Virus record (IMG/VR): IMGVR_UViG_3300007513_000015
Location: 1-64,000 of that record
DNA: 64,000 nt
Reading direction: 5' to 3' (one strand)
DNA from: a virus
The notes beneath the pieces are model-generated. The model was not told the DNA's origin and ran no database searches. It worked only from the letters and a program-made list of their open reading frames with translations. The position numbers and the translations under genes were made by a program. Below, piece by piece: positions 53,501 through 60,502 of the stretch; the first letter of the stretch is position 1; each line of letters starts with the position of its first letter.

Positions 53501-54095
53501 TATATCTGATCCTTCAGGTAAGATTGGTACTACTTTAGATAGCACAATTGGCGGTGGATTCGCTGGAACAGTCACACTTAATAATGGTATCGGCTCGGCT
53601 ACAATCGTTGAAGATTGGCAAAATTATATTGATGGACAAACAAGAGTTATAGTAGTTGATGCAGATCCTATTCCTACTGGTTACGGTGCTACTGGCACAG
53701 TTCAACTTGGAGCGGCAGGCAATGTTTCATCTATCACATTCACTAATCCTGGAACTGCTTATAAGCAACCTGTAGTGGTGGTTGCAGGACCAGTTAGTTA
53801 TACTGGTGCTTCTATCAATAATGTTAATACTGATTTAGCACTGTATGGGCCAGAAGGAAATACAGATAATAGCCCATTTTCTGCTAATAACACAGCCGGA
53901 ACAAACTTTAAGAATGGTATTATGATTCAGTTTGAGAATCCAAATGGTCATTCTATGGATGATTATTGGACATTCAAATGCCAGTCTTGGAAAAAAGGAA
54001 CGCCAGATTCACTACTATACACTTCTAGTAGATATGATGGTAATAATGAAAATATGCGTGGAATTATTACATTGAAAGATGTATGGGACGTTTAA
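50505..54095 (+). CDS. Tail-fibre-like structural protein with GxGY repeats, HxH module and degenerate cupredoxin-like domain
   Basis: The 1196-residue protein begins with about 180 residues of helical, coiled-coil-like sequence, as in trimeric fibres. It then carries at least eight short repeats of the form I-x-(V/I)-x-N-x-G-x-x-Y (for example ITNRGTKY, VNKGTGYS, LTNRGSNY). One HxH module lies near 547-620 (GHTHTLQFSQAIINQIKAG). A cupredoxin-like domain near 703-785 (NNTFTPSVISVNVGDTIDF) lacks the expected Cys-x-x-His ligand pair, so it probably does not bind copper. One Cys module lies near 915-935. It precedes the adhesin genes, so it may be the fibre shaft or connector. Confidence 0.72.
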   Translation: MSVTLSNITTAVDPFNDIPDITFDSIDITAFTEEVEIYTNTPAVMIPTKLNAMAGSMKTWLNDNISAPLENQQNTFKNEVIIRTNTAMNAVETYMNDEVQGFVNTVFVPWANDAGNILSNHANILETNVTGTISQLQSDYTLHVESQDAIIQQALDDILSNIAQYTSGAADSGYSIHQTNELLADVTMTREIGFDNYKYNAEGQITFAEEGPNRTHHISYNKSTGAIQAFGESMQIEGEPRPFVQHLKLEQEASTGSTSVTKIKAYDINKYVSTTNVNSFRGTGHEEDGTPAVELTILNNTSIADTDNPELVLRRGIDSAMMWGSLDDGDFITITNLDGSIYNEGIVGQYAQNYDTTLFKPYSSYCHDSTSSVTGWGVDASMNAIDIDSSGGLYDTPVKCEMYKDSNVALLDDLSRSYEFNIAGESYDSDLSDGLIYNVYINDDSGFIDSYAYTIDANGKQDTGAILNAVYDNGVSDVTITNRGTKYSKNSSARAFDLGAVDVTGSIETKAVATHTLKNGMVDEILITNAGAGYTGYYEIIVPEVPGGDGHTHTLQFSQAIINQIKAGTPQVGATVEAGHSHDITVAWNDFNNSFILTQTVGGGHDHEMTITTHNVNPTITVAFTTNTGGLADGYVVLAEDGTVDEVIITNGGADYGVGDTVSISGGAPATPAQVSMNLADGGIASIAVSDQGTGYTDNTAKTVQVDIQNNTFTPSVISVNVGDTIDFTNLDIQAHTVTHTDGMFNSGDIPQNATFSYTVTKDTELTDRYDIVDENNTETTATLWVRENTVFVEMNTTTGGGLRGLGTINASGNLIDIAVDNPGKGYNATDTVRIIDVSGPGEGAYASVETNRSIGAVTVVNKGTGYSENTQILAFDPTGTPIIDSATGLETGRTYGSGAILRPNLTTEYVPAVCSDSQFLVQADCEGAGATWSAEITIGEIIDVTVADGGSNYNDIQLIINDPAGTGAGGSLTPDVNNIISDVSLTNRGSNYNEPIIIISDPSGKIGTTLDSTIGGGFAGTVTLNNGIGSATIVEDWQNYIDGQTRVIVVDADPIPTGYGATGTVQLGAAGNVSSITFTNPGTAYKQPVVVVAGPVSYTGASINNVNTDLALYGPEGNTDNSPFSANNTAGTNFKNGIMIQFENPNGHSMDDYWTFKCQSWKKGTPDSLLYTSSRYDGNNENMRGIITLKDVWDV

Positions 54096-54103
54096 TAAAT
54101 TAA

Positions 54104-54111
54104 TATAAATA
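54104..54111 (+). promoter_or_regulatory. T4-type late promoter for the adhesin genes
   Basis: Exact TATAAATA, predicted start near 54118, and GGAG before the ATG at 54147. Confidence 0.7.
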
Positions 54112-54146
54112 GAAGTAAATAAAAGAATTTCTGGAGATAAACAACT

Positions 54147-55109
54147 ATGGATATTTTAACACTTGGTAAGATGAACCAGATGGCAAAAGAAGTTGACCAA
54201 ACTATGGAATATCTTGCCAATGCGACATTCTCCGCACTGAAAGATATTTGTACAGTTCAAGATGAACAACTAACTTGCATCAATCAAACAGTCGCCGAAG
54301 GTGTAACAAATCTTGAAGATATGGGCGGTGGCGGAAGTGGCGTTCAAATTGTAGATTTTTACAATGAAAACGATATAGGCTGTCATTGTTTTACTGGTTG
54401 TAACACTACTTGGACTGTCCCTGATGGCATAAAATCTATTACATTTGAAGCCTGGGGTGGAGGCGGTGCTGGCGCTGGCCACTGTTGTCACGGGTGTTGG
54501 TGTGATATGGCATCGTGCGGTTCTCAAGGTGGCGTATATGCACGAAAAACTGTTTGTTGTATTGCTGAGGATTTTGTAGCAGGTGATGTTTACTCACTTT
54601 GTATGGGTGACGGTGGTAATGCGGCCGGTGGAGGCGGTTGTTGGACCGGTTGTTGTGATGCTCCACGAGGGTGTATGTCATATATCACTGGCCCAGGATT
54701 GGATAATTTCTGTGCGCCTGGTGGTAGGGGTGGTTATAATTTATACTGTAGTTGTAGGTGTAATATGAACCATTGTTGGTACGAAACTCCACAGTGTTTA
54801 GGTCTTTGTGTTGGTCAAAATGTTGATTTTGCCGCAACAGCGACTGGTCACCAATTCTTCAAGGGCCGCCGTAATTGTGATTGTAACTCACGTTACACAC
54901 AAACAGGCTCTTCTTATGGTTTAAGAAATGATTTTATGCAACATATTGAGGATTCTATGAGCTGGTGTGGTTGCGAAACAAATTGTCACGCATATCGACT
55001 GGCAGGCGGCGGTATGAATGTTCAAAAATCATATTGCGGAAACGCTCTTTGTGGTGGATGCTTAGGCAGCCCAGGACATTCTGGTTTAATTAGAATCACA
55101 TACGCATAA
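54147..55109 (+). CDS. Cys/Gly-rich tail fibre tip adhesin, copy 1
   Basis: The 320-residue protein has a helical N-terminus (MDILTLGKMNQMAKEVDQ) that probably docks to the fibre, then a Gly-rich domain with clusters such as WGGGGAGAG, GGGGCW and GGRGG, resembling polyglycine-rich receptor-binding tips (gp38-like). Cys is extremely frequent, often in CC or CxC pairs (CCHGCWCD, CNCDCNSR-like). A shared motif, CMSYITGPGLDNFCAPGGRGG-type, recurs in the second copy at 55821. Either extensive disulfides or metal binding would be needed to stabilise it. A chaperone-like gene follows. Confidence 0.68.
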   Translation: MDILTLGKMNQMAKEVDQTMEYLANATFSALKDICTVQDEQLTCINQTVAEGVTNLEDMGGGGSGVQIVDFYNENDIGCHCFTGCNTTWTVPDGIKSITFEAWGGGGAGAGHCCHGCWCDMASCGSQGGVYARKTVCCIAEDFVAGDVYSLCMGDGGNAAGGGGCWTGCCDAPRGCMSYITGPGLDNFCAPGGRGGYNLYCSCRCNMNHCWYETPQCLGLCVGQNVDFAATATGHQFFKGRRNCDCNSRYTQTGSSYGLRNDFMQHIEDSMSWCGCETNCHAYRLAGGGMNVQKSYCGNALCGGCLGSPGHSGLIRITYA

Positions 55110-55125
55110 TTTAGGAGTTATAAAA

Positions 55126-55818
55126 ATGAGTGAAACTTGGCAAGAAACAGTAAATGTAGAATATACATACGACTGTCCAACAGACAATTATCTATCCGGG
55201 AAGATAAATGAAACTATTACTGAAAATTATAATGGTCCAGCTAGATTAGTTTCCCTAGTCGATAAAGAGACTAATGTTCCTGAAGTTGTTTTAAGGGAAT
55301 GGGAAGCATATGACGGCAGACCCGATAGGTTAAATTGTTATAGTGTTGTTATTGACTGTTCTGAAAATGCTTTAGTGTGTGAGGTTCTTTCTGACTATCA
55401 TAACAACCATTTAGATGATGAAAACTTAGGTATTGAAGGAAACGAAGATACTAGAGAAATGAAATCAATTTCTACTCCTGACGGTTATAATGAATTCACT
55501 TATCCATATCCAATTCATCCTGATGAACTTTATGATGATAAACGGTCTACATATAATAAAGAAACAGAAACTTGGAATCTTCAAAAGAATACAAATGTTG
55601 ATATTTTAGGTGAAAGTAATTGGGATGAAATTCGTATTTTGAGAAATGAAATTCTTCAAAATACTGATGGAATGATGAGTTCTGATGTACCAGAAAATAT
55701 TAAAACAAATGTTGGTGCTTTAAGACAAAAATTAAGAGATTTACCAGAAGAACTCGCAGGAATTGATGAAGTATTTGTGCCATCTTCTTTCCCCAGCACT
55801 TCTATTTTGGAGAAATAA
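55126..55818 (+). CDS. Putative tail fibre assembly chaperone, copy 1
   Basis: The 230-residue acidic protein ends with a pattern typical of phage tail-fibre assembly proteins: WDEIRILRNEILQNTDGMM, then DVPENIKTNVGALRQKLRDLP (about 165-210). This matches the general R-N-x-x-L-x-x-(S/T)-D, then Y-R-Q-x-L-R-D-(L/I)-P form. The N-terminal part has short beta-like stretches. Pairing with the adhesin just upstream, repeated at 55821-57565, suggests each chaperone folds its neighbouring adhesin. Confidence 0.65.
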   Translation: MSETWQETVNVEYTYDCPTDNYLSGKINETITENYNGPARLVSLVDKETNVPEVVLREWEAYDGRPDRLNCYSVVIDCSENALVCEVLSDYHNNHLDDENLGIEGNEDTREMKSISTPDGYNEFTYPYPIHPDELYDDKRSTYNKETETWNLQKNTNVDILGESNWDEIRILRNEILQNTDGMMSSDVPENIKTNVGALRQKLRDLPEELAGIDEVFVPSSFPSTSILEK

Positions 55819-55820
55819 AA

Positions 55821-56792
55821 ATGGATATTTTAACATTAGGTAAAATGAATGAAATGGCCAAGAGCAACAATGTGGCTCTTGAGTTGATGGCAAATCACGT
55901 TTATGATGCGCTTTCAGATATTAATACAGTTCAAGCTGGTAATGTCAATTGTGTTAATAGTGTTGTTCAAGAAGGTGTTGACAATTTAAATGAAATGGGC
56001 GATTCTTATCTACAGGAGCCTCAAAAACACTTTTATATTTACAACACAAATCACTGGTCAGTAACGAACGGTGGATGTTGCCTACAATGGACTGTTCCTA
56101 CTGGAACTCGATTAATTACATTTGAGATTCTATCTGGTGGCGGACCGGGTGGTTCTTCAGGACACGACTATGACTCAGGTCACGGTGGAGCAGGCGGTAA
56201 CTATAATGAAAAAACACTCTGCCTAGAAGCAGGTAACTTTAACTCTACAGCAGGAAGTGAATCAGTTTATACACTTTGTTCTGGTGGAACATCTCAGTGT
56301 AATTGTTGTGCTAGTTGTAACAGGTCTTGTAGACACGGATGTACGTCCTATGTAACCGGACCGGGACTATCAAACTTTTGTGCGATAGGTGGACACGGTG
56401 GTTCAACTTCTTGGGATGTTAACTCTCATTGTTATAACTGTCATATCGGTAACCAACAGTGTGACTTAGGTAACTACAACGCAGGTTGGGTATCAAATAA
56501 CTGTAACGAGGCAACGCAAGGTGGAGATATGTGTTTCAGAGGAATTTCTGGCTCACATACAAAACAATACGATTGTTGTTCAGACACGAACTCATTTGCG
56601 GGTGGACCTTCGGGACCATTTACAGTATCAGGCACTTCTGTTAATAAGCACTGGTGTACTGGGAATATGGCTTGTTGTAATGCTCACGCGGCCTTCCCGG
56701 GCGGTGGTGGAAGTGGACACGCATCTGGTTCTGGCTCGGCTTGTTGGGGAAGTTTCGGTGCAGGTGGATTAGTCAAAGTGACTTACCAATAA
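55821..56792 (+). CDS. Cys/Gly-rich tail fibre tip adhesin, copy 2
   Basis: The 323-residue protein is a paralogue of the adhesin at 54147. The first 18 residues are nearly the same (MDILTLGKMNEMAKS), followed by the same layout: WTVPTGTRLITFEILSGGG, Gly-rich loops, Cys pairs (CNCCASCNRSC) and the shared CTSYVTGPGLSNFCAIGGHGG-type motif. Loops between the conserved parts differ completely, as expected for diversified receptor-binding tips. It starts two bases after the first chaperone-like gene. Confidence 0.68.
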   Translation: MDILTLGKMNEMAKSNNVALELMANHVYDALSDINTVQAGNVNCVNSVVQEGVDNLNEMGDSYLQEPQKHFYIYNTNHWSVTNGGCCLQWTVPTGTRLITFEILSGGGPGGSSGHDYDSGHGGAGGNYNEKTLCLEAGNFNSTAGSESVYTLCSGGTSQCNCCASCNRSCRHGCTSYVTGPGLSNFCAIGGHGGSTSWDVNSHCYNCHIGNQQCDLGNYNAGWVSNNCNEATQGGDMCFRGISGSHTKQYDCCSDTNSFAGGPSGPFTVSGTSVNKHWCTGNMACCNAHAAFPGGGGSGHASGSGSACWGSFGAGGLVKVTYQ

Positions 56793-56821
56793 TAAATATG
56801 AATTTTAGGAGATAGAATAAA

Positions 56822-57565
56822 ATGGCAAATGTACAAAAAGTCGTAACTTATGACTTGCCTGACGAGTTTGAACAGGCTGTCCCAACAACTGCGTTAGGTA
56901 AAACGTCAACGCAAAGTTATGATGGGCCTGAAACTCTAATCCTGTGGATTGACAAAGAGTCACAAGACATCGAACAAACTTGGAACAAGGATGAATATAC
57001 AGAACGTCCTGTTCCTTTGAATTGCGAAGTTAAAGAACTACACGCTGACACAGATGAGAATACGATTAAAATCGGAATGCTCTTCGGTGGATTTGAAGAA
57101 GTAATTAAACTTTATGAAGTTCAGGTAGGACCTGCTGAAGATGATAATGCGGTTCTCAGAGACCCATCTGACCCACGTCAAATCTTTTCAGAAAATGACA
57201 TCATTGATGACTACACTAAGCCTCTAGTTTTTAGAACTGACTGGCGTAGGTATGATGATGCGTTCGTCCGTAGTGAACGTAATGCTAAATTGAAGCAGTC
57301 TGATTCCAGAATCGCTGAAGATATGCCTGACGAAGTTAAAGCAAAATGGTTAGCATATAGACAGAAATTGAGGGATATTCCTGCGGATTGGGCGGCTGTT
57401 CCAAATCATATGATTAAATGGCCTACTGACCCTGACGGAGAGTATGATGAACCTTTGGTTCGTGGAGAAGATCCAGATAACCCAGTAATTATGATTGCAG
57501 ACAGAGGGCCATCTGATGCAGATGCTATCGCTCAGTTAGCACCTATTAGTGGCGTTGATGAATAA
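56822..57565 (+). CDS. Putative tail fibre assembly chaperone, copy 2
   Basis: The 247-residue acidic protein parallels the protein at 55126: an early YDGPETLILWIDKESQDIEQ segment matches YNGPARLVSLVDKETNVPEV, and both end with the tail-assembly pattern (here FVRSERNAKLKQSDSRIAED, then WLAYRQKLRDIPADW). The C-terminal 40 residues are an acidic extension absent from copy 1. It is the last gene of the baseplate and fibre operon, followed by a strong terminator. Confidence 0.68.
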   Translation: MANVQKVVTYDLPDEFEQAVPTTALGKTSTQSYDGPETLILWIDKESQDIEQTWNKDEYTERPVPLNCEVKELHADTDENTIKIGMLFGGFEEVIKLYEVQVGPAEDDNAVLRDPSDPRQIFSENDIIDDYTKPLVFRTDWRRYDDAFVRSERNAKLKQSDSRIAEDMPDEVKAKWLAYRQKLRDIPADWAAVPNHMIKWPTDPDGEYDEPLVRGEDPDNPVIMIADRGPSDADAIAQLAPISGVDE

Positions 57566-57586
57566 GATTTAAAGATACACCAAAAG

Positions 57587-57620
57587 AGGCTCTGTTTCTT
57601 CCTGAAACAGAGCCTTTTTT
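57587..57620 (+). terminator. Terminator ending the baseplate/fibre operon
   Basis: A 12-bp stem AGGCTCTGTTTC / GAAACAGAGCCT with a five-base loop is followed by TTTTT. Confidence 0.92.
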
Positions 57621-57625
57621 ATGCG

Positions 57626-57663
57626 TATAAATACTTGACAAATAGAGCGAACTATAGTATAAT
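57626..57663 (+). promoter_or_regulatory. Tandem late and early promoters for the sugar-modification island
   Basis: TATAAATA (57626-57633) is followed after one base by TTGACA (57635-57640), a 17-base spacer and TATAAT (57658-57663). The island can thus be transcribed both early (host sigma-70) and late. Confidence 0.82.
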
Positions 57664-57703
57664 AGTTCCAATTATAGATTATTAAAACAAGTGAGGTGAA
57701 ACA

Positions 57704-58753
57704 ATGAGTCGTTCCAAGGCTTTCTTTATTAATGGTGGTGCCGGTCGGGTACTATGTTCAATTCCTGCTCTCGAAAGATATGCAGAGGACTCAGGTGATG
57801 AGGACTTTGTAATTGTTTGTGAAGCTGGTATGGATTTCTATCGCGGTCATCCAATTCTTCATAAACACGCATATGAAGTGTGGCATAAAGGTCTTTTTGA
57901 GAATCATCTAAAAGACAAAGATATTGTTACTCCAGAGCCATATCGAGTTCACGATTATTTCAATCAAAATTGTAATCTTACTCAAGCGTTTGATATTGAA
58001 ATTAATGGTCTTGAAGAGCCAAGAGTAGTGAATGATCCTTCAATTAAACTCAACAAAATGGAATTGATTGTAGGATTTCAAACTATTCAAGAAATCAAGG
58101 CTACCACAGGAAAAGATAAGGTTCTTGTTGTACAACCATTTGGTAGAAGTGTTACACAAATGGGAGAATTTATTGTTGATCCCTCTTCTAGGTCTTTTGA
58201 ACTTCAAAATATCATTAACATCATTCAAGGTCTACGAAAAGAATATGCTATCATTATGATGAGTGAGTTGAAAATTCCTCTACCAACTGATGAGAATAAT
58301 ATAATTGCGGCACCACAAGAGCCTGATTTAAGAAAATGGGCAGCAATGATTAATTCAGCGGACCATTTCTTAGGATGTGACTCTGTTGGACAGCATATCG
58401 CAAAGGCACTTGGTAAAACTGCAACAGTAGTAACAGGATCAACAGTGCCTGAAAATATCAGTTATCCAGATTTCGTAGATTTTGATGTTATAGATATTGG
58501 TGAAGGTAAAAGAAAATATTCTCCTATTCGTATAGCTATGGATGATGAATGTGATAGAGTAAATGATGAGGTTATGATGATGGATGAATATCAAGAGAAA
58601 GAGGTTATCGACTCTTGTAAACAATTCCTAGGTGAAGGAAAGAAGTTTGAAGGTTCTTTTACTCCAACACAACAGGGCGGTTGCGGAACTTGTGGCACAA
58701 GTGAATCTCTGCCTAAGTATGATTTTAATACTACTAACCTTCTGGAGAATTAA
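57704..58753 (+). CDS. Glycosyltransferase family 9 / heptosyltransferase-like protein
   Basis: The 349-residue protein has a GT-B-like two-Rossmann layout. The N-terminal AFFINGGAGRVLCSIPALER resembles the nucleotide-fold start of ADP-heptose:LPS heptosyltransferases. The C-terminal FLGCDSVGQHIAKALGKTATVVTGS matches their GxDS-x-x-x-H-x-A-x-A-x-G block that contacts the sugar nucleotide. The last 40 residues contain a Cys cluster (GGCGTCGTSE) of unknown role. It is the first gene of an island with two carbamoyltransferases and ADP-heptose genes, so ADP-heptose is a likely donor. The acceptor (host LPS, virion protein or DNA) is unknown. Confidence 0.68.
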   Translation: MSRSKAFFINGGAGRVLCSIPALERYAEDSGDEDFVIVCEAGMDFYRGHPILHKHAYEVWHKGLFENHLKDKDIVTPEPYRVHDYFNQNCNLTQAFDIEINGLEEPRVVNDPSIKLNKMELIVGFQTIQEIKATTGKDKVLVVQPFGRSVTQMGEFIVDPSSRSFELQNIINIIQGLRKEYAIIMMSELKIPLPTDENNIIAAPQEPDLRKWAAMINSADHFLGCDSVGQHIAKALGKTATVVTGSTVPENISYPDFVDFDVIDIGEGKRKYSPIRIAMDDECDRVNDEVMMMDEYQEKEVIDSCKQFLGEGKKFEGSFTPTQQGGCGTCGTSESLPKYDFNTTNLLEN

Positions 58754-58756
58754 ATT

Positions 58757-60493
58757 ATGAGTCAGTGGATTGCGGGAATTGCTCTAGGGCATAATGCTGG
58801 CGTTTGTTTATTAAAAGATGGTGAAATTATTTTCTCTGTTGAGGAAGAAAGACTATCAAAGTTTAAGCACGACGGTGGTCCTCTTCTCAGTATGATGAAA
58901 ATCTTAGACTATACAGATAAACTTGATTATCTGATAATCTCTCATTTAATAGCTAATCCACAAGACATAAAAGAATACACGGTTTTAGAATATACTAGAG
59001 AACCTCTTTATCAAGGATTTGCCAGAAGATTAGGATTAATTGAACAATCAAAACCACTTGAAGAACAATCACCACAAGTTATCAATATGGTTGATAACCA
59101 TCATCAATGTCACTCCGCAATTGCTTTTTACAATTCTGGATTTCAGACAGCGGCGAGTGTTATTGTAGATAGCAATGGAAGTTCTAATATGTTGACGCCA
59201 AACGGAGAAATATATTATGAAACAGAATCTATTTTTGATTGTTCTTATACAAAAGGAATAAAAACATTATATAAAAAGGTTCATTGTACTAAGGGGAAAA
59301 GTTATTTATTACCAGACAATCATAATGCAGATTTGAACGAAACGTTTGAGTTAGAGGCTGATGAAGGTCCGGGCATTGGTAAAGTGTGGGATGCGGTCAC
59401 AGAGTTTTGTGGATTTCACGTAAACGAATGTGGAAAGACAATGGGATTATCTGCATACGGCGCACCAAACCCAAACTTACCAGACTTATTTCAAAATGAT
59501 ACTGCTAATAAAGATTTGATAAAAGCATTTTATCCATACAGATCCGAACTGAATACAAACAAATATAATATTTTAGATGTTTTGGAATCAGCCGATCAGG
59601 ATATGGCTTTCAAAGTACAAAAGGAAACCCAAGAACAAGTCTTAAAGTTAATTATCAAAGCATCCGAGATGAGTAACAATAAGAATGTGGTATTAAGTGG
59701 AGGCTATGCTCTCAATTGTGTTTCTAATTATTATTACTTGGATAAACTGAAAGAACACGATATTAATTTGTATGTAGAACCAAATTCGTCTGATGCTGGA
59801 ACTGCAACTGGTGCCGCCTTGTTATATCATTATCGAAAAGGTGATATAAATAAACGAAAAAGAATTGAGAGTTTATATCTAGGGCCGGAACAAAAGTATA
59901 CCGGTTACGATGTTTTTCAAATTATTGACAGTTACAATGGACAAGTGAATGATGCTTCATATAAAGAAATTGCCGAACTAATTAAAGAAGGAAATATAGT
60001 TGCTATATTTCAGGGTAGGTCTGAGATTGGACCTAGAGCATTAGGAAATAGAAGTATTTTGTTCAATCCAACCATAAAAAATGGCAAAGATATCGTAAAC
60101 AAAGTAAAGAAACGGGAATATTTTAGACCATTTGCCGCTTCAGTAATGAAAGAATATGCTCACGATTGGTTTGATATGAAAGGTTTAAAGGAGTCTCCTA
60201 ATATGATGTATGCTGTTAATGTTAAAGAAGATAAGAAAAATTTAATACCAGCAGTTTTACACGTAGATGATACTTGCAGAATACAGACCGTTAATAAAAA
60301 TGTAAATGAACATTATTATAATCTCATTGAGGAGTTTTATAAATTAACAGGTATACCGTTATTGTTCAATACTTCATTGAATCTAGCAGGAGATCCTTTA
60401 GCGGAAACTCTTAATGATGTGATGGAAATTTTAACCGATTCGGAAATAGAATATTGTTATATGCCCGAACACGCAACTTTAATTAAATTATAA
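58757..60493 (+). CDS. NodU/CmcH-family carbamoyltransferase, copy 1
   Basis: The 578-residue protein has the two-domain layout of this family (TobZ, NodU, CmcH). An N-terminal ASKHA/Kae1-like domain shows GHNAGVCLLKDGEIIFSVEEERLS (9-32), NHHQCHSAIAF with metal-binding His, VVLSGGYALNCVSNYYY and EPNSSDAGTATGAAL. A C-terminal domain shows SEIGPRALGNRSILFNP and KREYFRPFAASVM. By family it makes carbamoyl-adenylate from carbamoyl phosphate and ATP and carbamoylates a hydroxyl group on a sugar or base. A second copy follows. Context with heptose genes suggests a heptose hydroxyl; cytosine modification is the alternative. Confidence 0.9.
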   Translation: MSQWIAGIALGHNAGVCLLKDGEIIFSVEEERLSKFKHDGGPLLSMMKILDYTDKLDYLIISHLIANPQDIKEYTVLEYTREPLYQGFARRLGLIEQSKPLEEQSPQVINMVDNHHQCHSAIAFYNSGFQTAASVIVDSNGSSNMLTPNGEIYYETESIFDCSYTKGIKTLYKKVHCTKGKSYLLPDNHNADLNETFELEADEGPGIGKVWDAVTEFCGFHVNECGKTMGLSAYGAPNPNLPDLFQNDTANKDLIKAFYPYRSELNTNKYNILDVLESADQDMAFKVQKETQEQVLKLIIKASEMSNNKNVVLSGGYALNCVSNYYYLDKLKEHDINLYVEPNSSDAGTATGAALLYHYRKGDINKRKRIESLYLGPEQKYTGYDVFQIIDSYNGQVNDASYKEIAELIKEGNIVAIFQGRSEIGPRALGNRSILFNPTIKNGKDIVNKVKKREYFRPFAASVMKEYAHDWFDMKGLKESPNMMYAVNVKEDKKNLIPAVLHVDDTCRIQTVNKNVNEHYYNLIEEFYKLTGIPLLFNTSLNLAGDPLAETLNDVMEILTDSEIEYCYMPEHATLIKL

Positions 60494-60502
60494 GGATAAA
60501 AT

